Part shown: positions 1 to 12,650 of the stretch, one piece after another
Position numbering within the stretch: position 1 is the first letter of the stretch
Layout of the letters: every line of letters begins with the position of its first letter
Origin: Lagopus muta
Taxonomy: Eukaryota > Chordata > Aves > Galliformes > Phasianidae
Length of the DNA stretch: 64,000 bases
Direction of reading: 5' to 3'
Assembly: GCF_023343835.1 (NCBI RefSeq)
Contig: NC_064447.1
Coordinates: 12,897,501-12,961,500, forward strand
The notes under the pieces: model-generated
The model's database searches: none
Told to the model about the DNA's origin: nothing
Seen by the model: the letters and a program-made list of their open reading frames with translations, nothing else
Made by a program: the position numbers and the translations under genes

Positions 1-111
1 TTCCTCTAATAGTTTTACCTAAAGCCAGCCTGGTCATTGCTTATACAAATTGCCAATTAAATTTGATTGATATAATGAAATTGGATTTTATTTTCACTTA
101 CCTTCTCCCTT

Positions 112-143
112 CCCCCCGCCCCCCCCCCCCCCCCCTCCCCCCC
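112..143. repeat. Poly-C (poly-G) tract
   Basis: A nearly pure C run broken by one G and one T. The complementary strand is a long G run able in principle to form G-quadruplexes. Such tracts are also common places for assembly or sequencing error. Confidence 0.9.
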
Positions 144-329
144 TTTTAGCACCCCCTACCCCCCATTGCTGCCCAGGCCCAGGGCCGCGGGCAGAGCAGG
201 GCAGCACCGTGGGGCTGAGCTCAGATCCCCCCTCCCGGACCCCCCCCCAGGCCCACGGATCGCCCCCCTCTCCGGGCCGGGTTCGGCCGCCGCTTGAAGT
301 TGCAAGGGAAAAGAGGAGATGCGAGCGGC

Positions 330-475
330 CCTTCTAAAAATGCATTAACTGTTTCCAAAATCTACATCGCCGCTTAATTAAATATGTTATCCTGTTTATA
401 GGATCTGTGGCTAATTATTTAGAGTCGTTTAATCTACGCGATTTGCACGTTAATTAAACAGCACCGGGCTGCATT
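330..475. promoter_or_regulatory. Candidate conserved homeodomain-binding element
   Basis: An AT-rich island inside the GC-rich region with at least three TAATTA/TAATTAAA cores and a TTTATAGG stretch. The composition contrast and motif clustering suggest a conserved enhancer or proximal element near UNCX. No alignment was available; this is pattern-based. Confidence 0.35.
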
Positions 476-1300
476 GTGAGCGCTCGGAGGGCAGGCAGCG
501 CCTGCTAGGGGCGGCCCGAGGCCCTGCAGCCCCGGAGCCGGGATTTGGGGAGGGGGGGGGAGTCCGACTGTGCCGATGGGGGGGGACGCAGGCAAATGCC
601 CCCCCTCCCGCCCCCCACCCCTCAGTCTCCGCGCCCTGGCCGCCAGCGGCTGCGTTTGTTACGGGATCAAAAGATGGTGGGATGCGGCCGGCGAGGACCA
701 GCCGGGATACGGGGGGGTGGGGAGCTGTGGGTGGGAGGCACCTGGGGGGGGCTGCGGGAAAAATGGGGATCCCCGCAGGGATCGGGCCTCCCCGCTCCGC
801 TCACCGATGGAGCCCTTCATTCCCTCCAGCTCACCCTCCCTCCCCGGCCTCCCCCCCCCTCCCAAATTTCCGCCCCTGTCCCCATCTGTCCCCCTCGGAG
901 CTCGTGTGTTCTGCCCTTTGTGTCCCAGCCCCGCTCCCATCTCCTTCTGCCCCATTAACCCCCGGCACGAGTCCCGGCGACAAAGGGCTGCAACCTGATC
1001 CGGGCTTTATTGAATCCCCATTGTTCTCCCGGCTAATTCCCCCTTGTCCTCCCTTCCTCGCCACGGGCAGGGGAGGCTCGGGGGGGTTTGGGGGGGCGGC
1101 TGCTCCTTAATTGCTAAAAAACGGACTGCCCGAGAGCCGCGGAGGGTCGGGAGGGGGGCTGCGGCTCCCCGGGAAACGAATGGCCGCGATTCCAAGTTTG
1201 TCCCTGGGAAAGCATCGCCCACCCCTCATCCCGGGCACGTCGGGAGGAATCGCGGGGCTTCTGAAGGGGATTAAGGAAAGTGGTCACTTTTGACTCAGTA

Positions 1301-4300
1301 GGAAAAATCCTTCCATGACGGTAATGAAAGCCTGGATGATATAAGTATCTTCTGGTTCACAATAGCAATTAATATGGTAATATTCTACTATTAAAGATGC
1401 TAACATTAAGATGGAATTCGTACACGGTTAAAACATTTAATAGAGGGGAAAATGCATTCCTTGAGCATCAGGTAACAAAGTCAAACGGAGAGAGAGGGAG
1501 TGAAAGTCTCTTAAAATAACAAAGGCCCCTCTGTAATTTGGAAATGCTTTGAATATTCCCTTCCTCCTCCTGGAAAGCTCGAGGCGCTTTGGGAAGCGGG
1601 CAACAGGGATTCTGGGGGAGCTCAGCCCCGGCCTTATTGGGGACCAAACGCCACGGGAAGCCCCTGTGTCTGCCTTGAAGGTCATGCACTGAAACGAGGG
1701 CATTGAGAATTGCAGAACCCCGGGTTGCTGGCATCTGGAGGTCAAACCTGAAGGCCAAATTGAGCTCTGAGCCGGGCTGGCCGTGGCTTCTTGCAGCCAC
1801 ATGAGCATCCCCAAGGATGAAGGTCCCAGGACTTCTCAGGGCTCTGTCCCAGTGCACACTGCACTGCTTGGCTCTGTCTGTGCACCCCCAGTTTGTGCTG
1901 GGTTCCAGTCCCATGCCAACACCCCAAGTCATGGCTGCGCCATTGGGTGAGGTGAAGAAAGAGGAAGGGCTGAGAGCTGCTCACCTCTGCCCTGTGAGCC
2001 CTTTGGTGCTGGTGTGATTCACATGCTTGGCAGAGGGCAGATACCACTACACAAAAATACTCTGAGCCGTGCTTTCTAAGTACAGAACTGTTTAGGGGCA
2101 GATTAGAAAGCTCTTCATTAAACCACATTCCATGTTTTTATTATTTTTAATGACTTTTTTTTTTTTCCTCCTTAGTTTTCAAATAAAAAACTGTCTGGAT
2201 TTAGATTTCTGCTTGTCAGTACAATAAAGTGATCTGCAGAAACAGTGGTACAGTGGGAACGGGGGAACCTTTCAGCTGATTGCTTAAAGCAGCCAACCTA
2301 CCAGCTGGCTCTGGTGGAGAGTTGGAGAGCTCTGCCCTCATCCTGCCCACAGCTCTGCTGGCTTCATCACATCAGGCCATCTTCCTTTTCTTTTTTTTTT
2401 TCCCCTCTATAATGTAGCTTTCCTTGGCAAAATAAATTGTCTTCTGCAGCTTGCACTTTTGCATAGTTTCTTTAAAGGAAATTCTGCTTGACTGATCCCA
2501 AGGACTCACGGAGGTCATTCAAGCCCCATTGTGACCATGCTGGTCCCAGCACCACACTGCTCCTCCCTTGTCTCCTCATATTGGAGCTGAGCACAGAAAA
2601 CAGCTCCTCCCAGGGTAGGTGCTCTGCTAAGCTGGCAGCTGAATCAGTGCATCACATGTTGCCCACCTTCTTCTTTTGCCAAAACTGGAGAAAACAGAAA
2701 GGAAAATGGGTGTAGGATGGGTTTGGGAGGTGCCAGTGCTGACAGAAGTGCTACTCCCCACTGCTCCTCCATACCAGAGGTTACATCTCTGGAACTGCAA
2801 CATACACTGAATGGCTCGAGTCAGGTTATCAAAACTGAGAGCTAACTGACCCTGCAGCTCTGATCCCAGCCCTGCTGCTGCTGGGTTGTGGAGGTTGGGG
2901 ATGCTGGGCGCTGGGGTCACCGCCCAGCCTGGAGCAGCCCATGTCTGCTGGAGGAGACCCTCTTCCACGCGCCAGTGTAAGAGTTGGAAGAGGGAAAAAG
3001 AGCCACTGTGCGAGTGGTGAGCCTCTGTGAGAGGAAGAAAAAGCCTGAAACTTTAAAGGCAGCATTAAAGCGGGGTGTGCAGAAAGTGAAGTCAATTAGG
3101 CAAAAGAATTGTTTGCTGACGGAGGTCGCCGGGCCGAATTCCTAAAAGGATTCATGAATCGACTAAAAATACCCGTGGGATAGTTTGAGCACAGACTGAG
3201 TTACTGAAGGGCAATGCCCCAGATGACCCAGGAGACCCTTTCCAATCCTGCAGTATAAACAATGGTGCTATTAACATCTGCACTAAGTACCTGCCCGGGC
3301 GGCCGCCGTGCTCCGGCTGTGCCCGCAGTCTGGCTGTGGGATGCGCTGCGCTCTGACCTCCTCTGTGTGCTTCCTCTGGGCTCTACACAACCGCTGTGCT
3401 TCCTTAGCCCTAACCCACCCCTGCGGGTAGGGAATTAGGGAAAAGCCTCGTGACAACGGTAGGAGCAGTGAGAGGGCAAAAAGATCAGCGGGGAAGCCTG
3501 GCAGGAACCCTGCGGAGCTGAAGAGAACAAGGGGAAGGCTGGAGGAAATGGCTTGTGAGGAGCACGGAGACTTCAGGGGGCATTAATGCTAACCTGTGGG
3601 GCGTGGGGCAGCGAGACTGCAGAGCTTGTAGGGTTGTGTGATAACTGCAGGAACAAAGATGATTGCACTGGGGGATGATGACACTGGCAAATGCAGCAGG
3701 ACCACTGCATCCATAGGGATGTCCCATCTCTCTGGGAGTGGCGTGCAGACCCTGCAAGGACCACTGGCCAAGGAAGGAGCTTATATTGACCATGGCATGG
3801 AAAATTCACGTTGTTAATTATTTCTCTCTCTCTTCATGGCACCTCACAGTGTCGCTGCTCTCCCTGGTGTGGCTGTCCTCCCCCTGGGTGGTGGTGGAGC
3901 ACTGCTGCGTCTCGTGTGGGTGCTGAGCTGCGGGTCTAATGCAAAGGCAGGACCTCAGCCCCGAGTCACAGCCACGTAATTCAGGTGCCGAGGATGAAAC
4001 TGAAAATGAGGTTAGATAAAAACATTTGCTATCAAAACTTAATTATGCACCCACAGGCTGGGGCTCATTATTCATCCTCCAACCTGGAAACAAATTAGTC
4101 TAATGAGACCGTGAGTTAAAACGGAGAAAAGATGTAAAGGCTGGAGAACATTTGTGCCTGTGCTCAAGTGTCAGAGCCTGCACTGAGCTCCAGGCACTGC
4201 ATTTGCCATCGGAATCGGGCAGCTCCTGCGTGTGATGGTGAGTCCTGTCCCCAGGGGTGCTCTGAGAGCTGAAGCTGGTGCTATGTGGGGACTCAGACTG

Positions 4301-6210
4301 CTGGAGCTGCGTGCTGTGAAGCCCTATGTGGGACACAGGAGCTGGAGGTGGCCCCAGAAAGTGGGTCAGAAGGGAAGCAGACCCTGGTGTCACCAGTGAC
4401 AGCACTGACCCAAGGGGCAAACTCAGCCCAATGGGGAACGTGGCCACAGTGACCTGCAGGCAATGCAGAACCACATCCCAGTGCTGGGAGAGAAATCAGG
4501 AACCAACCGTGGTTCTCCGTGGGCTGACTGTGTGAGTGTGTAAGGAGCTGAAGGATGTAATTAAATGGCCCAGAAATGTATAATCACAGCAAGGAAGGCC
4601 TTTTGTCCCTCTCTTTCCCTGCAGAATTTGGGGAGAAATGAAATTACATCACGGAAAGGAACTGCGTTTAATTAGCAGTGTGGAGCGGCTGGTGAGGCCC
4701 TCGCTGTCCCTGAGGTGCCGTGATGCCATACATGAGGACTGCTTTGGCCACCTATAAAGTCACCCATAGAGGACAACAAGGGAGCAGTGCAGCTCTGGGG
4801 GCTGACAGCAGCCCCTTGTGATGCACAGCCCAGGGCTGAGCGCAGCACTGCAGCACAAAGGGTTCAAGCGACCGAGCAAAGAGTGTGCATACAGCAAATG
4901 TGTCCCCAGCTGTTTGCACCGCTTTATTTGCTCACTCCCATCCTAATGTGCTTAACTATAAATGACCCCTTTATTTTTTATATCTCCATTTCATTTTTTT
5001 GCCCCTTCTTCTGAGGAAGCTGTAAAACAGGGAAGCTGGGAAGCAGGGCTCCTATTGTACAGTGTGTGCTGGCACCGAGCAATTCTGGGGACTTTGCAGC
5101 TCTCCTCTGACATCTGTATATGGCTGCAATGGGGCTCTGAGCTTTTCCTCCCAGGTGAGAGCTCTCATCCCACCCTTGGGGACCCCAGAACAACCAGCGG
5201 GCCCCACATGGGCAGAGGGGAGAGGAAGACCTGCCACCACCACCAGAGCTACGCACTGCTAAGAGCTGCTGTGTTGTTTCATTCCACGCTGTTCTGGGGC
5301 TTGTGGTGTTATGGGGACGAGGACAACGCAGCCAAGCAGAGCCCACAAACACCCCACTGCTCTGCTCTTTGTCTCCGATCAGCAGAGGATGCTCAGCCAC
5401 CCCGGGCAGAAGGACAACAGCTTGCTGTTTATTAGTATAATTTTTAAAGGTGCCTCATTGTATTTATTTGCTGTGTGGTTAAACATTTATTATTTATATT
5501 TAATTTTCCCAGACTCAAAGGGGCATCACTGGTGGCTGAGTGCCTGCAGATTCAGAGCGGCTCCTTCACGCGCTTATTTATGTAACCTTGGCCTCCCCCG
5601 AGGGGCTCAGCTTCACTGTGTGCCATCGGCCTCTTAATTGGCCTCACAGATCACACCTTCTCCTTCGGCTCAACCGGGTCCCCTCCACTCGTAATTTCTA
5701 GGATATTAAATGTGGCTGAAACAAAAGAGTTGGGTGAATTAAAGCAGGAAGTTTTCTAGCTCTCCTAAACCTTCACTTCCAATGCCCTCTCCTGGTCACG
5801 GCCATCTGCTGAGACCTCCCCTATGGTCTGGCTGCATCCTGGGCAGGAGCTGGACAAGACTTCGGGATGCCTGGCCTCACACCTGACACCCACGTCATTT
5901 CGATAGGAGCATTTGACATGCAATACTCTAGGCTGGCAGTTAGCCTGCAGAGATGTGAGGAAGCTGTTCCCATTGTAGGGGACTGCAAGACAGGCAGGAT
6001 GCTCCATGGGAGCCTCAATAGAGCTGCTACCAACACTTGGCTGAGGGGACGGGGAGAACTATCTCACAGCTGCCCTCCTGTCCTTTTGATTTTGGCTGGC
6101 TGAAGGATTGGGTACCAAACTTGCAGGGACTCCAGGGTCTGAAATTGGAATTTTCAGAACCAAGGAGATCAGAAACTCGCAATGTCTTTTTCTGAGAAGT
6201 AAAACCATAC
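1301..6210. other. Intergenic sequence, no gene recognised
   Basis: No open frame here resembles a known protein, and none has convincing splice-flanked coding structure. AT-rich, motif-dense blocks that stand out from their surroundings occur near 1305-1450 (AATTAATATGGTAATATT), 3060-3215 (TTCATGAATCGAC), 3990-4130 (CTTAATTATGCAC and ATTAGTCTAATGAGAC), 4555-4680 (GTTTAATTAGCAG) and 5430-5560 (TTTATTATTTATATTTAATTTTCCC). They are candidate noncoding regulatory elements between UNCX and ZFAND2A. The remainder shows nothing recognisable. Confidence 0.4.
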
Positions 6211-6212
6211 TC

Positions 6213-6345
6213 AGTCATAGAATTGCTTAAGTTGGAAGGGATCTTAAAGACCACCCATTTCCAACCCCAGTGCTGTGCAGTGCCACAGCTCAGGCTGGCC
6301 TTGACACCTGCACCTGGGGGCACCCACAGCTTCTTTGGGCAACTT
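6213..6345 (-). mobile_element. CR1 LINE 3'-end fragment, antisense
   Basis: The + strand shows TCATAGAATTGCTTAAGTTGG followed by GAAGGGATCTTAAAGACCACCCA, the reverse complement of the well-known CR1 3' end (a GATCTCC-type stretch, CCCTTCCAACC, then ATTCTATG repeats). Downstream, TGGCCTTGACACCTGCACC and the CACCCACAGCTTCTTTGGGCAAC stretch continue the same consensus. It is a 5'-truncated, diverged copy with no open reading frame, as is usual for avian CR1. The right boundary is approximate. Confidence 0.8.
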
Positions 6346-9300
6346 GCAGTGCCACACGAAGGCAGCAGACTTCAGACTTGGATTTCCCTTTTGCAATACA
6401 TGCTCAGCCATGGCACTCCAGGCAACTCAGGGGACACCCCTGATCTGATGGCACTGCACTGCGGTGTTGGTCAGGGTGCAATGGGGACAACCACGCCAGA
6501 CTTTTATCCAGACACAGAGCAGAAAGTGTGCTTACAGCTGTGAAACTTTATGTTAGACAACACGGATCCTCCAGCAAGGAGTTCTGCATCTCAGTGATAG
6601 AGCAAAGAGGTTTGGAGATCTCAAGCAAATGGGGATTCCACCAGGGCCACTCAACCTCTGGCAGAGAGGAGTCGATAACCCCAGCCCATTTTTACCTGGT
6701 GACCATTTGGGTATAAAGGAGAGCTCACTCCTATGGATAGAGATACCTCAAATTAATGGCTTTGTAACTTCTCCTCAAATATATCCCAAGCTTTCAGTTG
6801 GAGGTACAGTTTGGGAATAAGCACTGTTATGCTGAAGCTGTCACCTGTGAGTGATCACAGACCTAATTGAAGCTGGCCAGCTTATTAAATAAACATTCAG
6901 TGTAAACGAGGGAGCGAAGAAATACCCTTTAGTTTGGTAATGGCTGAAAAGATGGAAGCTGGGCCCTAAGCTTGGAGGCACGGGGAGAGGGCTGGAGCAG
7001 CAGCAGCAGCGCCAGGTTTCCTGCTGCAATGTGCTGTGGGCCAGCAAAACACTGCAAGCTGGGGCAGCCAGGAGAGATCTTCCCTTGGGAATAGCGCTGG
7101 CTGCAGCAGGCTGGATTTGGGGTAAGGAGATTGCAGGCACAAGGAGCCTGCCTTTATTGCATTCAGGGAAACGTGGCTTCCCACTGCTAATAGCTGGGCT
7201 AACGCTTGCAAAATAGCCTCCTACCAGAAATCATCCTCCCAGCATCAAATACCACCTAATCGCCCTGCTGACATGGGCGACGATACAGTCCTGTGCAGTG
7301 CTTCTCGTGTTCCTCGGGGAACCACCTAATCCTCCATGTTGTCTGCCAGTTTTTCCTCGTCCTTGGGAATTTCACATCTAGAAAAGGCTGCTTTCTGGAG
7401 GCAGTGCTGAGAGCGGTGCTGCTGGCTGCTCACAGCTGCAGGCACTGAGCCTCGTGGCCATCCAGAGCTGCGTTCTGGTGCACCGAATGCAGAACAGGCA
7501 CATTTTTGCCCCAGAAAACCCCCAGGCTGTGTCCCAGCATCCCTCCCCTCCTCATCCCATCACCAGATGTTGCGGGGCTGTGTGCTGCCTGCCGGGAGGC
7601 GATGAGAAGAGGGTGATGCACTGGGGTGACATGCTCAATTTCCCTCCAAGATGGGGCAGCCACGAGCACATTTTTCCCGCTGATGGCGTCCATGTGTCTC
7701 TCCCTTCTCACTGGAGCTCTGTTACGCACCGGCATGCGATGTGAGCGTGTGTGCACCGTCTGTGCGGGCGGGATGGGTGCTGCCCTTCGTGGGCTGTTGA
7801 AGAAAAACACTCTCCCAGTGATCAGTGCCCGCGTGAAGTTAGATGTATGGTTTCAATTCTGTCCTTGAGCCATGGATCATTTAATGTTGTCAACACATAT
7901 ACATCCTTCTCAAACATCCCACTGAGAATTTCTAGGGACTGGAGACAGCTGAAAGCTAGTGTTACAGCAGCAGCTTCGTATTTGCTTTCACAACCACGTG
8001 CATTTTTTAATACTAAAGCTCGCATAATTGCTGATGAATTTCTAAGCAAGTTCTTCACAGGGGCAGAGGCACAGGAGCAGCGGCAGCAGAGTGGGGATGG
8101 GGTTGTGTTGGTGGGGGCTGAGAGCTGAGTGTGTCGGGGGAGCCCAGCAGAAGGGTCAGGTCAGGACCCCCCCCAGCCCGGTGCAACGTTTGGCCGTGGG
8201 GCAGATGGGATTTCATGCTGCCTGCCTGCATCAGCAGCTTTTCAGCTCTGCGCATATCTCTCCACAGAAGTCTGCAGCAATATCCAGCTTTGTGCAGTAG
8301 GACAGGGCACTGCCAGGTTTTCTTGGTGAGCTTTGGATGTGCCTGGAAGCACAGAGAGATGCTGCGTGCAGTGAAGGCGATGCGATGGGTGAAGGGTTAC
8401 TGGTTTGCTGCCCATCACAGTGCTAAGGGGAACAAGTTGGTTCCTTGGTGTCTCCTGGTCGTTCCCAGCTGCTGGGGATGGAGTAGCAGCTGGATAGAGA
8501 TCAATAACTTCTGCTTTGGGGTTTGGTGGGGAAATGAGCCCAGCCCTGAGGACAGTGATGGAGGAGGAGGGTTTCACCAGGGGCTGCAGCTCTCCCTGCT
8601 CACTGCTGACCACACAATGGGAGGTGCACTCCTGGCTGGTGATGGGCTGGCAGTTGGACTCGGTGACCCTGACCTGGGCAGCTGCCCTGCATCAAGGGAG
8701 AGGACCGAGGCACCCATCAGCCCAACTCCCTTTATTGTGCCCGTGTATTAATTATGTTGGCATCTGGCATAATTACTTTACAACTCTAAACATTCAACAT
8801 CATTGGTCTTATTCCAGCAGGTCTGAATCTTTATGAATTTTATGTGACTCTTGTTCCCTTCAATTATCTGCCATCAGGAGAAGTTTACCGCTCTTGCAAT
8901 AATATCAATTTGCCAGAGGTTGCAATACATTTACTCTCCACCTCTGTAATTTACAAACTCACATTCCATGATTAGAAAGAAAAATGGCTAATAGGAGAAA
9001 TATTCATGCAAAATCGATACTGTATAAGATGCTGCCACCTTTTGGCTTCACTTAATTCTACATCTGGGCCACATCCATCCCTGGTGCTGCTGGGGGGATG
9101 GGGTGGGCTTGGGAGATGCAGGAGTTGGGGTGACATGGGTGGGGGAGATGATGCTGTGGGGTTTGCAGGCTCTAATAGAGGGGAATTTCTCATGACTGTA
9201 CACCTGCAAGCAAATTTTCCTTCTTGCACATCCAGAGTGGCCTGGTTTGGGATCTGCAGAGCCTCAGCACATGGCAGAGGGCATCACACCAAGCTTTGAA

Positions 9301-10195
9301 TGTGTGAATGCTTCACCCAAGCTTATAGGCAACCTCTGCCTCGCAGCACCATCACACAGCACGCGATGCAGCGGGATTTGCCACACTGATGGTCTTGGTA
9401 GCTGCTGGATGTGCTCATTCTTCAATTACAGCTCACTGCAGTGGGCTGTGGAACACAAATATCAGTGTGCTTTCCAACAAGAAGAAAAAAACTGTAGTAA
9501 CTATGTTCCAAAGTGCAGGGCATTAGAGCAGAGCAATGGCAGCACTGCTGTCTCCTTGCCCAATGACACTGGGTTCTGCAGCTGAATACCAGAAAGCACG
9601 TGATGAAAGCTCTCAGGATTCTGTGGCCGTGGGTTTTCCAGCCAAACCTGCTATTCTCTCATATCTTGTCCCTTTGTTTCCTGATGCTGCAGCAAAGTCT
9701 GAATTCTGTAATTGCCACCTGGATTTGCTTTGCTTTCTTCCTAAGGAACTTGTTTGAATAAATTGAATTGGCAAATGTATTGTTCAGCTGCAGAGCGTTG
9801 TGTCAGGAATAATGCAGGTATTACCAGTCTCTGTGTCAGCACCAGGCACGCTCAGGGCCAGCAGAACCCATTCAGCACAGCTCACTTCAAGCAGCTCCTT
9901 CTGTTTCCTCTTCACCCATTTCTTGGCCAGGAGCTCAGTGCCCCTCAGTGAGAGCAGGAGCAGCTTCCTGCCCCTTCCTTGGGCACTGCAGGAACTTCGT
10001 CCATCGGGGGATTTTCTGCTCATAGGCAGATCCGCTCCCGTTTCCTTGTGAAAAGAGGATGAGAGTGGACAAGTGGGAACAATTTGTGCTAATGAGTTGC
10101 CAGCTCTGTTCCATGAGTGCAGTGCAGGGGACAGCCCAGACTGGGGGAGAGGCGACTGTGAGACAAGTAGAGCCAGAGTGCACCCCAAAACAGAC
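6346..10195. other. Intergenic sequence, no gene recognised
   Basis: No supported coding sequence. The longest frame (8131-8751, +, 206 codons) has no recognisable domain and lies in GC-moderate intergenic DNA, so it is treated as chance. ACCACCTAATC occurs twice, at about 7250 and 7321. The AT-rich block at about 8730-9050 is the best regulatory candidate. Otherwise nothing is seen. Confidence 0.4.
8730..9050. promoter_or_regulatory. Candidate conserved noncoding element with POU/homeodomain motifs
   Basis: An AT-rich block of about 320 bp set in more GC-rich sequence. It contains GTATTAATTATG, CATAATTACTTT, TCAATTATCTGCC, GGCTAATAGG and ATTCATGCAAAATCGAT, the last resembling a POU octamer. 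The density of homeodomain and octamer-like cores is typical of developmental enhancers near homeobox genes. This is inference from motif clustering only. Confidence 0.3.
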
Positions 10196-10196
10196 C

Positions 10197-10375
10197 ACAG
10201 AATCATTGAGTGGCTTAGGCTGGGAGGGACAGTAAAGATTACCTAGTTCTGTCCCCCTGCCATGGGCTGGCCGCTGCTCAGGGCCCCATACAACCCATCC
10301 TCAGGCACCTCCGGGGATGGGGCACCCACAGCTCTGGGCAGCAGTTCCTGATGTACAGTGGAACCTCGCTCAGGA
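10197..10375 (-). mobile_element. CR1 LINE 3'-end fragment, antisense
   Basis: CACAGAATCATTGAGTGGCTTAGG, then a GGGAGGGACAGTAAAGATTACCTAGTTC-type segment, CCCCCTGCCATGGGCTGG, and GGGGATGGGGCACCCACAGC match the reverse complement of the CR1 3' region in order. Like the fragment near 6.2 kb it lies antisense, is 5'-truncated and encodes nothing. The right boundary is uncertain. Confidence 0.8.
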
Positions 10376-12329
10376 AAACCACTCAGTTGCTCCTTCCTCT
10401 GGGACACATGTCAGCTCCCACTGTGGAGGCATGCCAAGATGTGAAGTTTTAATTTCTCCAGCGGGTGCATGCTTTGTGCAATGGGATCCTCCCTCCCTTC
10501 AGCTCCATGTGAGAAATGAGCTCTCTTGTGTACAAAGCCAGCCAGGTGCCACCAATGCCGTGACACTGCTGTCCCTCTCAGTGCCAACACCCAGCTGAGA
10601 TGGCAGGGATGGGAGGTCTATCCCAGGGAGCGGCTGTGAGCAGTGTCCCCTCAGCTGAAGGTGCAGGAGATGCAGAACCCATAGGACCCCTATCCTGTGG
10701 CACAGGGAGGTGGCATCACCTCCTCCATCAGCTGGGTGCTGCGGGGTAAGGGCTGCTCAGGTATCACTCAAAGAAGGCTCAGCGAGGGGAATTGGCCGGG
10801 TTAGAGCAGCCCTGTGGGTTCTGCTCGGCCGCAGGAGTGACCCCGCTGTGTGGGTGAGAAGGGACATGGTGCCACCTCGTGGCACGCGGCTCTGAGTGTC
10901 ACACAGCCGTGTCCCTGCTGGGAGGGCACCCTTCCAAGAGAATGCCATCCCGTGGGAGCTCCACCGCTGCTCCTGTGGCCACACCGTGAGTAGCTGGCAG
11001 CAGGAGGTGCGCGATGGGGACCCATCTCCAGAACACAAGAAACAGGGCTAATGATGCTGCCCCATCCCCTAGTCCTGATAGCAGATGCAAAGAAGGGTGT
11101 GACCCCAAATACGTCAGTTTTCAGTGAAATGCTTTGCTACAAAAGCAGCAGGGCAGTGCACAGGCAGGATTTAGGGTGTGATGGATGGCACCATGGCTGT
11201 GTGCTGGCATGTGGGGCTCGGTACGAATGAGCTGGGTCCACTGCTGTGCCAGGCGCAGTGCAAACCCAATGGAAGTGCAGTCATTATCCTGCAAAGGTCA
11301 TCACCGAGATCCAGGTCGGTTCCCTGCTACATCTCTGCAGTGCTGCTGTAAGATGTCAGTGTTTGATCTGCAACCAGAAACCACCCAACACTGGATTATT
11401 TTTTCCATTGCTATTATAAATGTGGCCCAGTTCTGCTGGGTTTTTTTCCTCCTATATTATACAGCAATACTGAAGATGGAAAAGCCCCTTCCTTCCTCTC
11501 TGCCTGGATGCTCTGACGGGCTGAATCTATAGCAGGGGTTGGAGGGCGGCGGGAGGCACAGTAAGTTTGTGTTTTGCCTCTAAATCAACAAATTTGTTCC
11601 TCCTTAGCAGCCCTGAGGTTTCCCTGGGAGAGCTAAGAGCAGGGGATTAGGAGGGCTTGTTCTCTTTAATTGAAGAAGTTCAGCCTACAAAGCAAAGCTT
11701 ACCTTCAGTATAACCTGAGGAGAGAATGTAACATTCTCCCTGCAGGTACGTACTGCTGGAAATCACCCAGAAGACAAGTTTGCTTTGTCATTTTAGGAAG
11801 GGGGTTTAAACACGAAGCTCTTCTATGGAAGAAAGGAGCTCATGCTGATACAGTGATATCTGTGTCAATCTGGTGCTTTACTGGGGAGGTCGCCTTAGGC
11901 ACTCAGCAGGGATCCACCAAGCAGCCGAAGGCCTGATACAGCCCCAAAGTGCAATGGGATTTAGGTGCCTAAATGCATTAGGCTGCTAGGAAAATCCCAG
12001 CCTTTGAAGCTTAAGTAATCACTAACAAAAACGAGCTAAAAAGTGAAATAAAATGAGTCTGGCTAAGGCTGCCATGCAGGCGCTGCATCCTCTGAGTTCT
12101 GCACCTGAAACCAAGCAGCAGGAGGTGGCCATGGGCAAGCAGCATGGGATGAGCAGAGCTCCATCTCTTTGGCCCCACCAGAGGTTGCAGGTTGGCCCCT
12201 CTGAGCCATTCCATCCATCTCTTCTGCTTGCTCCTGCCAACAGGTGTGTTTGCCCCTGCAGGAATGGTCTGGGCCACTTGGCTGCAGCCATCCTCCCTGT
12301 GAGAGTTTATGAAGAAAGCATTAAAATTG

Positions 12330-12650
12330 CCTCTCGTTGTTGTTGTTGAGAGGAATTTTAGGACATTAAAAGTTGGAGAAGTCATCTTCATTACTTCTCT
12401 TTAAAGTTACTTATGAATTGAGAACGGCTCTGCTCATATTTCTCTTTTATTTGCCATCTCCCCAGGCTAAAGTGTTGTCTATTTATCTTACAGATTAGGT
12501 TACTTTTTATGGGGTTCCTGCTATTATATTTCACCTCTAACTTTGTTAGTTTGTGTTTGATATTAAATTATGCTGAATAAAATGTGCGGCTCAAGGACAT
12601 TTTTCAGCCTCATCCTGAAATGAGGCTCTTAATCCTGTTTCTGGGTCTGC
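12330..12650. promoter_or_regulatory. Candidate conserved noncoding element
   Basis: A coherent AT-rich block with no open frame, containing TTACTTATGAATTGAG, TTTATCTTACAGATTAGG, TGATATTAAATTATGCTGAA and an AATAAA. Its composition differs from the flanking GC-richer intergenic sequence. Conservation was not testable here. Confidence 0.25.

Larger units (their letters stand above)
1..1300. promoter_or_regulatory. CpG-rich, homeodomain-motif-rich region 5' of (off-window) UNCX
   Basis: This stretch is very GC-rich with many CpGs and long C or G runs. It is interrupted around 330-470 by an AT-rich block carrying repeated homeodomain-type cores (TTAATTAAAT, GCTAATTATTT, GTTAATTAAAC). That mixture is typical of CpG islands at developmental homeobox genes. 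In human, ZFAND2A is followed by UNCX transcribed divergently, so the UNCX 5' end should lie just left of this window; that is inferred from synteny, as no UNCX coding exon is visible here. A good minus-strand splice donor (AAG|GTAAGTG, GT at 101-100) could end a noncoding exon. The overlapping long reading frames in all frames are GC-composition artefacts with proline/glycine-rich, low-complexity products. Confidence 0.4.

Noticed and set aside
545-1293. Several overlapping 60-142 codon frames on both strands near the left edge
   Set aside because: They overlap in many frames in GC-rich DNA with few stops, give proline/glycine-rich products and show no domain; composition artefacts.
2670-2715. 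Peptide QNWRKQKGKW resembling part of DUF2373
   Set aside because: Too short, and upstream of the C7orf50 start on the same strand; coincidence.
8131-8751. 206-codon plus-strand frame
   Set aside because: No recognisable domain, no splice or promoter support, and overlaps similarly long frames; chance frame.
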